Made by a program: the position numbers and the translations under genes. Positions 51,918 through 64,000 of a DNA stretch of 64,000 nt are shown here, in pieces. Each line of letters starts with the position of its first letter. Position 1 is the stretch's first letter. The notes below the pieces were generated by a model, which was given only the letters and a program-made list of their open reading frames with translations, was not told where the DNA came from and did not search any database. This DNA is from Vespa crabro (Eukaryota; Arthropoda; Insecta; Hymenoptera; Vespidae): assembly GCF_910589235.1 (NCBI RefSeq), contig NC_060955.1, positions 19,906,558-19,970,557 of the forward strand, written 5' to 3'.

Positions 51918-52200
51918 TTGCGTGAGTGAACGTCCGACAGGAATATCTTGAGAGAAGTGTCAAGTGTAAAGCTACCTCGAATCGCTCGCAATTTGAAAGT
52001 TAATGTCGCCGGAAGTACTTGGCAAATCGTATCAAAGCTGTGTGGTTTTCTATTTTAAAAAGGATTTCTTGTGTAGTGAACGTATGAAAGAAGAAATCAT
52101 CTTAAAAGTTTTTTTCGTTTAATCGAATTGTTATCACGGATTCTCCTCGTCCTTGACAAGTTCTTTCCTTTTTTTTTTTTTTTTACTTTGCTGTCGACGA

Positions 52201-55200
52201 AAGACCGAAACGAGTAAGTTAGAAGAAAGGGTTTAGGGGCGACAATGGACAATGGCGCAATAATCTACAATAGAGATCCTCTTAGAGATTCCGTACCGAA
52301 TGAATAGGGTAACCGGACAATCATCTCGTAAATTCGCTTTCCTTACGCGTCTCTTCTTCCCTCCACACCCCATTCTTATCCTTCTTCGTTTCGCGTTTTG
52401 TGGTCCTAGAGGAAGGAAAGACCTAGAGGAGTCGTCTCCTTATGCGAAGGTGTTCAGTTGGGAGTCTTCTTGATCTCGGGGTATACAATTCCTATCCATT
52501 TTGTTTCCATTTCTGGAACACATTGCTACTGTATCTACTTTAGTAAATTCCAAAGTACTTGGAACTTGGATCGTTTCAAGTAGGTAATGTCGACTTAGCT
52601 ATACTTTAGCAGACATTCATTGTCTCTTCTACTCATCAAAGATTCCAGGAAGATATAAAGTTAATCATTCATAAAATATAGACTCAACTGAAATACAATA
52701 TTCGTTATTCTTCGGACTTCCTGATTAGACGCGTATCATCGTCATTTTCAAAGAAAATTAAATCATAGTCAATGATATTCTTACGTAGGAGATTCTACTT
52801 AAGGTGTCGGATAATGATACTTTTCAGAATGCGTGGAATGTGATTACAGGAAGTCACTACTTATATAATGAACCTTCTCTATTCTTAGAGGTTAGTTTCA
52901 TACCGAAGATTTCATGCATTCTTTGAATTTCTGGAAAAACGGTTCTAATACGCGTGGAGTACGCGAACGAGCGTAACGTATTTCCGTGGCTAGTAGTAAA
53001 TACCTGTCACGGCTGAAACATAGGTTGTATATACCGGTACTTTGAATACCGGTATAGTAGAAGTTTGTTGCAGCTTTCGCCGGTGTCGCGATCGCGTACA
53101 GCCCGTTTCACGTTTACCCGTCGTACACGAGAGTGGTACGTCAACGTAAGCAGTTCAACGAAAAAGTGCTCTTTAAGAGGGAAATCGTACGGTGCTGGCG
53201 CCAGAGACGGCGACCGGTACAATCTATCTTAAGCTCTGCTCAAATAGGAACTAGAAGTATTGCTGCTGTCTAAAGAAACGTGCCATAAAAAGGCGCTATT
53301 TCGTACACGCAAGAAGAATCTAGCTTAACCGATCTCTCACCGGTTTTTAAGAATGAGATCGGTAAAACCGGAAAATATTTTATCGTTTTTAAAAAATACC
53401 GGTTACGTTCTGAGAAACATTTTATTGTCTTTCGTTATCGTATACTTCTTATATCTCTTAATTTTTCTTTTCGATTGAAAATTTGTTTATCGGTAATAAT
53501 TTTGTTTCCACTACAAACGCTTCGCGATTAGAACACAGTCAATGATATTACGAGGAACTTTTCGAGTTACCACCTACATATGATCGAAGTCGTTTCGCGC
53601 GTAATCGTTCTTTATCATTCTCTCTCTCTCTCTCCCTCTCTTTCTTTCTTTCTTTCTCGCGCGCGTGCCTATGTATGCATGTGCGACTGCTTATGGAGTG
53701 CAAGAAAGAAAAATGTACGCACTGGTATCGTGCTAGATAAACGTGGTTACAAATTAACCGACATTCCTATTCCTGTTCTTTTTCGCGGACGTTCCTCGTT
53801 CACCGGCACGCTGCTCTTGGCTCAACGGCTCACCACCTTTCTCCTCATCAATCCTGTTCGTTCCTATCGATCTCCCTGCTTGTCGACTTCGACTTCAATA
53901 CTTCCTCGTACCTCGAATAACTTTAGCTTGACCGCAATGAAAAGCGACACCTTCGTGCATATACCGTGCATGTGCTGTGCTCGCACGCACAGATATCTTT
54001 CCTCCTTTCGATTTTACAAAATGTATCATAATAACGATCAAACAAAAGGTTACTTCTGCGTTTTCTAGAATAGACAAATGGATTGCAACGTTGATTATAG
54101 TATTTTCGTAAGCCCTCTGATCGTCGGGGTCAATTGCTTTATCTAACGTTAGTTTAATTGACAAGAACTAATGTTCAACGAACACGAAAAGACCCCATTA
54201 AAGTTCCATCTACTCGTAGATATTATAAATTTCAACGGTCTATCAACCTGACATAATTATATATTGCTGTCTTCGATTTTAAATCCAAACAATTTAACGT
54301 GAGGTATATTTCCGAGATGAAAAAGTTTAATCGTAGATTCGTACACGTTATAATATCTAGTAATACGCAATCAAATCGTCCAATTACATTCAAATGAAGA
54401 AGAGAAATTTACATAACTTACGTAACGTGTGTGTTCTTTATATCTAGGATAAAATGTACTGTCGTATTTGAATTCACAACGAGACCGAGTCAATCTGCAT
54501 TCGGGACGTATCGCGTAAGATAAAATCTTGCGTTCTTCGCGCAAAGTCACAAGATTTCTAAACGAGGTACGACCGGCTGTTGGCCAATCGGTAGCTCGAT
54601 TTTCGTAGCATCCAATGGTCGACGATGATGTTTCTTCCCGGAAAGAGGTGGCCCAACAAGCGGCATTAGAGTAGGAGGACAGGTTGATCGTAGTGGGAGA
54701 GAGATTGCAGTGGATGGCGAATGCAATCGTCAGCCATCGGGCCTTCTTTTCTTGCCTGTTGCAACGTACTACGACTGTCGTCGCTGAAAGTGGAGGTGGG
54801 CCTTACCGTGAATGAAACGCCATTCGTCGAATCGATGCTTAGCAATCTTTTCGAGCGTGGGAGTTCGGGCGTAATGCGCAATATGGGCAGGTCTATCTTA
54901 CGTTTATATACATACGTACCTATGTACCTGCGTCTCGTTACATGTCATACAACTTGATCATCGAGGACCAAAACGATGCTCCTCCCTTATTTAAATCGTA
55001 CCACCTTTTGCACGTGCTCGTTATACAGAATCATAGTCGTGCTCTAACGTAGAATGGATTCTCCAAATAGTAGCGCTCGTTCGACCATATATCACATATA
55101 ATAGATTATAGAGTTACGATGGAGAACGTGAAGGGCGGTAAGCGGTAAGGCGGAAAATATAAGAGGGCGTAGCTTTACGAGAAGGTAGGGGAGAGATCGA

Positions 55201-57000
55201 GGCAGGTCAGGGCCAGAAGGTTTAGCGGCGAAGGTGGCATAACGCTTTTAAAGTTGCCCAGGAGCGTGGGCGCCGGCTGGCATATCACGATCGTCGCCAG
55301 GTTGCTCCACATATATCGTCGGTTCTTGAGTGAAAAGAACAAAAGGGGCCGCCACCGGTATGGACCAATGGGCGAACGCGAGCATGGGCACGATGTCGAC
55401 CCGAGGAATTAGCATCGACCCCACGAACATCGAGTTCTCGATCTTGATTCTCCTACTTCTCCTTTACCCCTTACCACTTCTACCTACCTTCGACCGTCGA
55501 TTGATTCGTTGCGGTTGTCCCTAATTGACTGTTAGCTATGTACCGCCGCAATCCCTTGGCATTCGAAGTCGAGTCTTTATCGAATTAATTATCGTCATGG
55601 AGAATAGGTAATTCCGTTATGTGTCGTGAACGGCAACAACTCTCTTGTCTTACGACTCATCTCGTTGCTTCGTTGTTTTGAATTCAGCGATACGTAAATA
55701 AAGGATAACGAATGACGGATATTTCCTCTCGTGAGTTTGTTATTTTCTTTAATGTCATCGCGTCCCCTTATTTGTTAGGTACGTCAGCATAGTAGTAGCT
55801 GCGGAAAGTATCTGGAAATACATTAAAAAGTTGATTTATGTCGATGTCGCTCGTTAAGATCCTCGCGTGGGCGAAACCGTCTTGAACTAACAGCGCAGCT
55901 GTCAGTATCGTTTAGTAAACCTCAACTCTTACGGAATCGTTCGTGGCAGGCGCATATTTTGAGCAGGTTCTCAGTTGGATCGTCGATGAAAAAGTCAATT
56001 GAGAAAAAGTTAAGCGCGACCACTGGAATAATAATTAGAGCAGCATAGGCTGGTATTTAGGCCGTTGGGTCCGATCAGGCACGCACGTTCAGCCGGAAGC
56101 CTATTAAGCTGGAATTTCATAATGGGGGAGTGTCCGTCGACCGCGGTATCGATGAGTTATGCAACTTTCGCTCGTTACGGTGAACAATTGTGCCTACACG
56201 CGAATACGTTCGCGAATTAATTACTCGCGTGACTCTCGCACGAATTTGCCGATCGAATTTATCTGACTTATAAGAAAGAAATCTTTATCTTTTCAACGTT
56301 ATACCTCTAAGTTGTCGATGGTTTTATTCAAATATTTCTCGTATGTTCGTATTTATGAATATATGTATATAGGTAATGTATCTACTATGTCTTCTGACAA
56401 ATCGCATGCACGCTCGACCGACTTAGGGAAAATACGTGCTTTTGATTGTCGAAAGTATGTTGAGGCTCAGTGGACTATCGTAAAACGCACGCGAAAAGAG
56501 ACACTCGTTCGCTTTTACATAATGTCATATCCGGTTATGTAATAAACGCATATGTATACGAATGTATTGGCCGAAAGCGAGTTGTTACGTTACGAAGTAA
56601 TGTTCGATGCGGCGCGCGAGATAAGAATCACTCGAAGGCAAATTGAATAATTTCATCGATACGTTTCCGATGTTACATACGCGAGGCATGTATATATGTA
56701 TGTAAACATGTATACCTATGTATATACGTACGATCTAAACTCGATGCGTATTCTTTGACTTTGTGGTTAAACTGTATATGTTAAGAACATTATCGTTATC
56801 TTCACCGAATCGGCCACGCTCGGAGACGCAGGAAACGATCGGGAAGGAGCATTTGTAATTGAAGAAATAATTATACGAAATTGTCGGCTAACATGCGTAC
56901 GTGAGCTCCGTAAGGAATCACGCGATGATCTTTGAAACTCGAAGCAGATGCCAGTAAATATTGCCGCTCGCGCGCCTTCTTAAATCAATTTGTCTAAGTA
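52201..57000. other. GC-richer noncoding region with ORF-like islands
   Basis: Noticeably richer in CpG than the left part of the window. It holds a (CT)n run near 53618-53658, palindromic ACCGGT/TACCGGTA motifs near 53030-53060 and 53340-53410, and two islands open on both strands (about 54666-54957 and 55248-55460). I recognise no protein in any of them. It may be a long intron of the C5orf22 gene or intergenic regulatory DNA. Confidence 0.4.
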
Positions 57001-58476
57001 ATTAAGTTAATTCGACAATGCGAGCAATTTACAAGTTGTAGTATCGCAAACAGTGAAAAATAATGAGCTCTTCTTTTCTCTTCTTCTTTCCAGAAAACGA
57101 TAAAAAAAAAAAAAAAACAAAAAATAAATAAATAAAATAAAAAAAGAAAAGTAAAACAGGTAAAAAGAAAAATATTATATAGCTTTCTTCTAATACTATC
57201 AGACAATTCAGATATAAATATCTTGCGTTTATTCGTTGGTCTCACGCTCTCCCGATTATCTTTATTAGTTTCTTCGTTAATTCCACGAGGAAGTCGGCAA
57301 AAGTGGTGGATTTATTGCGGCTGCATTCGAAGAATCGTCTTTTTCTTTCGTCCTTATCGCACGTTATGCGAAGCGATAGCCAAAGCACGCTGGCGTATCG
57401 CATGGGCACGTTCTCGCGATACGTCGTCGCGTCTGAATAAAAATCAAAGAAAAATGTGCGGAGGCCTACCTGGACGGTGCGCCGATTCGTTGAGTGCACA
57501 TTTGAGAGCGTCACGCCACAACGAGTTTACTACCTGACTTTAAAAGCGAGCTCGCTTTGTCACAAGCAGCCTTGCAAGGCTGATACCGGTTCGATCTATG
57601 CCCACGTGGAGAACGGCAATTTTAGCTCACCGCAGAAAAATCCTTTCTTACTGAGACGACGGAGAGCGCGGCGGAACAGAGAATGTGAGGCATTCGGTGG
57701 CATGTACCGCTCGAGAGGGGTGAACAACCCTATTTTTGTTCGTTTTCTCGCCAGTAAGGCGTGGAACTCGACGAATCCCGTTTATTCGTACTCCTTCGAT
57801 TATCGTTCGGTTATCTTTGTTTTTTACCTTTTATAACAGTGACAGACGTTTATATGAAAGAAAAGTATATCGTTGACGTCGCGTTAAAGTCGACGTTAAC
57901 CTCAAACAAACGAAGTCTCATTGTAATAGTTACCTTTAGGAAACTTTATATTTTTACAAGACTCCCGTTTTTTTTCTCCCCTGTTTACATTTGCATCTTG
58001 TTATGTAGACAGCATTATGACATGTAGAAGGACACGCCTCGTCAATAAGAGTTAAACGAATGCATATAGTTATACATGCATACAGATTTGTATATAGGTA
58101 TATATGCACATATATAGATATACATACGTAGGCGTGCGTTCGAGTTCGCGCTCATGCGCCTACCGAGTTTTCTTATCGCACTATATCTATATCACGAGGC
58201 TGACTATGGAGCACCGTGAAAGTTTTCGCAGACGGCAAACGATCCTCCATGGCGGAATTATACAGCGGATTATCTGTCCGTGAGAGACGTCGGCACAGCC
58301 CTGAAGGCGAACGCAAGCATGGTTTTTGATCTCACCGCGACGATTTGTACCCGCGATCCACGTAAGAAGAACGTGCCTTGTCCTGCCGAGACAAGAGCCT
58401 AGCTCTCTGTCCCTCTCTTTCTCTTTCTTTTCCCTTCTCAATCCTTTTTCCTTTTCCATTCGTTCGTCTGAAGGAA

Positions 58477-58526
58477 CAGAGAGAGATAGAGAGAGCGAGA
58501 GAGAGAGAGAGAGAGAGAGAGAAAGT
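58477..58526. repeat. (GA)n microsatellite
   Basis: GAGA tract with GATA and GAAA interruptions. Confidence 0.9.
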
Positions 58527-58861
58527 AAGAGAGAAGAAACAAGAACTCTAGCGAGTCAGATCTACAGTCGTCTTTCAAGCTCTGACAAATAGTCGCCTGA
58601 GTCTTTTCCACGAGAGAAGCGAGAAGAGAATCCACCTTGAAACTCTCGATCTTCTCTCTTGCGAGAGTTTTCGCGATTTTTTTTACCCCCACCTACGTGA
58701 TCGGCCATGCGCATAATTGACGTCAGGAAGTCCTGCGTCAAGTGCAACCGCGCGCGAGCGTACATTCAAACGTCCGTCAAAGTAGAAACGAGGAAGAAGG
58801 CTCACGCGTAGGCAGTCGATGCTTCGTCGGAAAACGGATAAGATCGAGGCTGGGAATATCT

Positions 58862-58984
58862 TCTCTCTCTTTCTCTTTCTCTCACTCTCTCTCTCTCTGT
58901 CTCTCTCTGTCTGTCTGTCTGTCTGTCCCTCTCTCTCTCTCTCTCTCTCTCTCTGTTTCTATCTCTATCTCTCTTTCTCTCCTT
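58862..58984. repeat. (CT)n/(CTGT)n compound microsatellite
   Basis: CTCT runs separated by a block of CTGT tetranucleotides at about 58901-58927. Confidence 0.95.
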
Positions 58985-59789
58985 CTCCTTTTACGAGTAG
59001 TACGACGATCTCGAGGTTACCAAAAATTCATTGGCGGGTCGTAGGAGTCGACTCGTGAACCATTCGGAATATTCTCCGACGAGTTTATTTATTATCTAGT
59101 TGTACCGTGGAACGACAGATTATAAAGTACGCCTGGAAGGCACTGTAAAAGCCGATACTGGAAGCGAAGCACGCTGATTGGTCTTTCGCTCCTTCTTAAC
59201 CGGTCGCTGCGGCTCGATTTGTCTCGAAGGAGAATCAATCCCCGTTCATAAAACAGGTGATGTGATTCGTTGATTTGTTGACAATCTGGCATTAATCGTT
59301 TAGGTTAGTCTCTTAAAAAGAAATAAATAAAAAATGAACGATAGGATAGATTATGTACTGTTATCGATTATCGATACGAGAAATATCGTCTCGATGATGA
59401 TCTTTTCTATCGATACACACGGACTTGTAGCGAAGAACTCACGAGAGCGCTCAACTGTTAGACGCGCGCAACCCATACGCGCAAGTTCAGCCTTTGCAAC
59501 CACTGCGTCCGCGTTCGACTAATAAATTCCACGTGGCCCAGAATGATTTACGATCGTCCTCTCGTTGCGAGTGTATTAGGCCGCGCTGTAAATCTCAAAT
59601 TCTTTCTGGTACGGCACAGCAGCCGCAACACACCGGCCGGTAGGGCGAAACGAAAACCGCAACGTGTCCGAGACTCTCTGCGCGAGAGAATGAGAGACGC
59701 GCAAGAGATTTTCTTTATGCGAAATACACGATGGAAGTTCTATACGCGAACTATAGTGCTAGCACCCATTCCAAACGTTTGCTGAAATC

Positions 59790-59873
59790 GAGAAAAAGAG
59801 AGAAAGAGAGAAAGAGAGAAAGAGAGAAAGAGAGAAAAAGAGAGAAAAAGAGAGAGAGAGAGAGAGAGAGAGG
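59790..59873. repeat. (GAAAGA)n/(GA)n tract
   Basis: Repeated GAAAGAGA units grading into pure GA; it yields a spurious Arg/Glu/Lys frame. Confidence 0.95.
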
Positions 59874-61367
59874 GATGATGGATCACCGGCTTATTTGGTA
59901 CCCTTCATTCCTCAACAATCTCGTAATATCAGAAGCGCGTAATTTTCCACGACATTACGAGCCGCAAGATCGTCCTCAAAGGCGCGAGATTCATGAGGAT
60001 GTCGGTTGGATGGACAAGTTTTTTTCACCTCCTTTCAAGAGTCTCCTTTCGCAATACGCTTCCTTGAAATTTTACCGAATACTTCGAAAGCGTTTCTCAA
60101 CGAGTCGAGTAGCACTGCGGGAAGTAGCTACGGAGAAGGACACTCGTTTTATTTTACTTTCGTGAATCGGTCGCTACCGAAGAATTCAAAATAGGGGGAA
60201 TAAAATTTACTCGACACTCACGGAATCCATCAAGCTTTTTTGCGTTAGTACCGATGCACGATTATGGTGTCCGTTGCGTAAAATACGCGATTCAGTTATT
60301 AACGGTCGACAGGCTTCGTTGACTGTTAGTATACGCGTCCACTGCGACGCGAGCTACGTTTAGAACAACGAAGATGACACCATGTGTCTTCGCTGTCCTC
60401 TCGAGACGAAATTTATCTCTGCCATACGCTCTTTTTGCATTCACCGGCTTATGTGATTATTTATGAATGCCGAGAAGTTTCTTGCATTTTATTGCGAACC
60501 CAGCTTGTCGTCGTTCACATAAATTATTCTAAAATCTGCACACGTCATCGTTGTGATTTACTAATCGGTTAATGAACCTAAAAAGTCGTTACGCTATTGC
60601 AACGTTCGCCGATCTTAACTTTTCCTGTCGCAAACTTATCAACGTTAATAATCGCGAGGCTCGTATTCAAAGCGATACTGTTAATATTCAAGTACGATTT
60701 GATCGATTTTTAATTACCTCGTAAATTAAACCGATCGAATATTCGATCGCGTTAACTCCACAAAAAATAATCGGCAGGTGAGCGTTATACTTAATTGAAC
60801 GTAGACCAAGTTTGTATAAACTTTTTAAAAAATTTCAATCGAGCATTCGTGCATGATCAGTAATTAATTACTGATTATTGATAGTCAACGTTACCATCGC
60901 TGCCTCCATTTAATACGAATAAAATATTTCTCTCGAAATTTACGAAGTATTACTGCTGATGAATCAAATGCTTACTTGTTTGTTAATTGATTACTGTATA
61001 CTTCGTACTTTCGTACTTATTAATAATTAACGACTGAGCCATCTGCTTCCGAGTTCTCTTTCGACTTCGTTCAAGCTACTGGCTCAAAGCTTCAGAATGA
61101 TAATGATTAAAATCTCAAAACACGTAAGAATATATATTTTTTTCTGTTTTTTACTTTCCGTGCGATAACACTAGAATATATGAGGAAGACAATTTTAAAA
61201 AGGTATGCCTCGATGTTGGCGTTAATTGACAGCCCTCAGTAATTAATCGACGACGCATTGAAGATTCTTCTAACGGATAGAAGAGATGCTCTTCCTAATG
61301 GTTTGGTACGAATCTACGTCAGTCGCGTGATTTCAAATTGGATGGTACTCCATCTATCTTCGAGGAA

Positions 61368-61398
<31 letters not shown>

Positions 61399-61414
61399 AT
61401 CTTTCTCTCTCTCT
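61368..61414. repeat. (CT)n microsatellite
   Basis: CTCT tract with CTAT and CTTT interruptions. Confidence 0.95.
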
Positions 61415-61717
61415 CCGATTATTTTCCCAAGTCTACATACGACCAGAACTCTCGTATCTCTTTGAGAAATCGAAAACGATTCCGGTTTGTGTTAGCTTTG
61501 CACTCGAAATAACGTTCGATCGCTGCTTCGAACTCGCGTTTTAATAATCATGGCATCGGTCTTCGTACATTTAAAAACTTTAGCTATCGCGGTAAAAGCC
61601 GTATACGCAATGTTCGTCGAGCGACACGTGAGTAAGAAAAGAGCGAGCAAGTACGCGCGTAATCGGTATAGCTCGAGAAACGATCTCGGTTTATTATTCT
61701 TTCTCTTTACTGTTCCT

Positions 61718-61746
61718 TTTCTTCTTCTTCTTCTTCTTCTTCTTCT
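61718..61746. repeat. (TTC)n microsatellite
   Basis: About nine TTC triplets in a row. Confidence 0.95.
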
Positions 61747-61794
61747 GCAAAGAGCAAACGTGGCAGCAAAGGTTTATAGAGAAAATCTCGGGAT

Positions 61795-61882
61795 ACGTAC
61801 GTACGTACGTACGTACGTACGTATGTATGTATGTATGTATGTATGTATGTATGTATGTATGTATGTATGTATGTACATACAT
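61795..61882. repeat. (ACGT)n-(ATGT)n compound tetranucleotide repeat
   Basis: A block of ACGT units passes directly into a longer block of ATGT units, then ACAT. The two blocks differ only by C to T at the CpG. Confidence 0.95.
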
Positions 61883-63751
61883 ATGCGAGCATTCTCGTGG
61901 GCGTCGAGACTGCCAACGAAGAAGTGGATCGACGGTTGCTTGGCAAACAATCCGTTTTATCTCGCGAATCAACGTGATCCTTGCGAAACGAGCTACTCAC
62001 GGATCGGGCCAAATCGAGAAAAGGATGCCAATGGCGTAGAGTAGTCTTAGGTAACATTTATTTCTCTCGCTTCTATTATTCCGATATAAAATCCGTTGTA
62101 AAATTATTTTACAAATGGCAGATATAATAAAGACGTTTAAAATTCTTTAAAATTATTTTAACCAAACGATAACTTAACTCAATATATCGATGGTTGGGAT
62201 TAAACAGATAGGGAAATCACGAGTAGGCTCTAACTCGTTTGAGTACTCAGTTTCTTCGATCTGCTGTAGGTAAAGGACATCGATTTGCGGTGCTGCCGAG
62301 GTTAGCAGTTATGCAGTGCTAAATCGCTCCGACGGACATGGCTATTCGATTAACCTTCTGAACTTTCTTCGTTCGAGGATAAATTATTCTTCGATTTTTC
62401 GGTTCCTCCTCTTTACTCCCAGGCCATTCTTAAGTAGAGAAAACGCGCAAGGACAATACGATGTACACGGTGAATTTGTCACTGTCGGTTGTACTGTCAC
62501 CCTACAGTAAGCCGGACCAAAACCACCGACATACGTCCGCATCCTTTTGTTCCCTTTTGTTCCTTTGCTCGCTGTATCTAATGACGCGTTGCCAAGCGAG
62601 GGAACAAGTATAAACTTCGTTGCTATTCGATCGTATGTGGCTCGCCTTATTTTCGAAAAGATCTTTCGTTGATCTTTCGAAAGTAGTTGTCTAAGTAGTT
62701 ACTCAGGAGTGATAGTTCATCGTACCGTCGTTTCTAGGATCGTCGAGGAGTCACTCGAACGAAAATTTTCTACAAGCGGTAACAGGCCGACGTGAGTGCT
62801 TACGTAGCCAGGCAAACCACGTTGCCTTCGCGGATTCTATGCATGACACGTACTCAAGATTAATAAATTACTACGCTTTGACTCTGACGAGGGTTCAAAG
62901 CGTAGCTCAAAAACGTAAGGCTCTTGCGTCGTGGCCGCATGAACGTAATTATTTATTCCTTAATATCCACGCTTCTCGTGGATCGGCATATGGAAGACGA
63001 GGAAGACGACACTGATTGATTCGTTTATCGAAGAGAAGCTAAGCCCGGTCGGTCGTCGGTTAAACGGCATTAATTGGTTCATGCGAGGCTTCGTTCGCTC
63101 GGAAAGACAGGCTACGCTCTTTTTCTGTAATTAGTTTTCTGTCTTTGAAACCTTCTACGGTTGTGGTCTCGTTTTTCCAAGCACCTCTCTAACTTTCGAC
63201 TTTTACGGACGTTCGAAAGGAGTAAAATAAAGAAGGGAGAAAAAAAGGGAGATGGATAGGCGAGGGAAATGGGGAGAAGCGGGGAGGTCGAAAGAGAAAT
63301 GTGCACTAAAGGTGCGTCCAGTTCGTTCGAGTCGAGTCGCGAGAGCTCGATCCGCTTCGACCTGTATGCGGGTATCTACTGCTCATAATATCATTCGCAA
63401 ATACTTTCTTAGCCACGTTCTGGACACACCTTAACGAAAAGCACGTACCTACGTACGTTCGTCTAAGATCGTCATTAATTTTTTTATCTCTCGCAAAGGG
63501 CGCACGTTTTTGCTCTTACGGAGAGTCGCGGCTGTCGAGCCATATAAACGCACGCTTTACGAACGAGTTCTTCCCGTTTCTTTCTCGCATTAGCCTTTTC
63601 CGCGAGGATCGGAACTGCGCTTTTTCCGCGCGCACGAAATCGAATGGCAAGCGATTTAACAGACCGTCAGAGGTTGCCGTGCTTTCGAACGCGAACTTGA
63701 CGAATCGACTCTCGCCTTTTGCAGAGCACCTGTTAAGTATTTATCGTAGCA

Positions 63752-63752
63752 C

Positions 63753-63802
<50 letters not shown>
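63752..63802. repeat. (GA)n microsatellite
   Basis: GAGA tract with one GAAAGA interruption. Confidence 0.95.
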
Positions 63803-64000
63803 ACGCGACATGACTACCGGTCGATTAATTAACGAAAAATCGCGTTAATTGAGCGTATTCGTGATTTATGTATTACGTTACCTCGTCGCCTCCGGTGAGC
63901 TCTTTGCCATGAGACTTTCTCTCCAAACGTTCTCCAACGGAGAACGAAGATCAATGATTAAATATACCCACTTTTTGTAGCCAAATATGCTTTATTAATT

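Larger units (their letters stand above)
50233..52200. other. Downstream of C5orf22 exon 3: intronic sequence with tandem duplication
   Basis: AT-rich up to about 51150, then more mixed. It contains a (TA)n tract at about 51663-51704 and a diverged tandem duplication of about 104 bp at 51749-51917. Short frames at 51162-51557 and 51761-51991 have no recognisable domains and no convincing splice pairs. Confidence 0.45.
57001..64000. other. GC-richer noncoding region dominated by simple repeats
   Basis: Seven kilobases with at least six long dinucleotide, trinucleotide or tetranucleotide tracts (listed separately) and no supportable coding exon. Frames such as 57223-57537, 59543-59785 and 62316-62510 lack known domains. 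The CpG-containing sequence near 57300-57700 and 62900-63700 could contain regulatory elements or an unseen 5' exon. Confidence 0.4.

Noticed and set aside
57586..57600. GGTTCGATCT resembling a tRNA B box
   Set aside because: No matching A box or cloverleaf arms can be found in the preceding 60 bases.
59731..60165. 144-codon Arg/Glu/Lys-rich frame
   Set aside because: Driven by the (GAAAGA)n tract; the flanks have no domain and no splice context.
61694..62057. Long overlapping frames on both strands with Tyr-Val-Cys-Met or Thr-Tyr-Ile-His repeats
   Set aside because: They are translations of the ACGT/ATGT tetranucleotide repeat and the TTC tract; all frames stay open because the repeat lacks stops.

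Overview
This window looks like nuclear DNA from an insect, most plausibly a hymenopteran (bee, wasp or ant). The reasons are an AT-rich background, compact multi-exon genes with mostly 70-150 bp GT-AG introns, long microsatellites, and metazoan proteins such as NELF-B, Gemin3, IFT22 and M13 neprilysins. The order is an inference from style and content; no database was searched. I see no transposon, tRNA, rRNA, prokaryotic or viral gene. All gene models were built by hand, joining open frames at GT-AG sites and checking that codon phase is kept across every junction.

Layout from left to right: NELF-B (minus, complete, 8 exons) and geranylgeranyl diphosphate synthase (plus, 7 exons) are divergent. 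A TMEM72-family membrane protein gene (minus) covers about 7.6-27.0 kb. Its 14.4-kb first intron contains a complete 18-exon secreted neprilysin-like metallopeptidase gene on the opposite strand (18.1-22.8 kb). Next come a FAM149-family gene (minus), a small ankyrin-repeat gene (plus), bifunctional CoA synthase COASY (plus), and IFT22 (minus, tail to tail with COASY). They are followed by a polyglutamine protein with two double-stranded-RNA-binding domains (minus), the splicing factor WBP11 (minus), the SMN-complex helicase Gemin3/DDX20 (plus), and the first three exons of a C5orf22/UPF0489 homologue (plus) whose remainder lies beyond the window.

From about 50.2 kb to the end I find no convincing coding exon. 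This 13.8 kb is richer in GC and CpG than the left part, carries many (GA)n/(CT)n tracts, and is best read as a long intron and/or intergenic regulatory DNA. Three neighbours serve RNA metabolism (dsRBD protein, WBP11, Gemin3) and two are cilium-related (FAM149, IFT22), but they are separate transcription units and joint regulation is not shown.

The points most worth a second look are: a candidate UGA-C stop-codon readthrough extension on the TMEM72-like gene; a candidate poison exon inside an imperfect intronic inverted repeat in the dsRNA-binding-protein gene; a microRNA-precursor-like hairpin downstream of Gemin3; and the nested neprilysin gene with a clean TATA box and an acidic insert.
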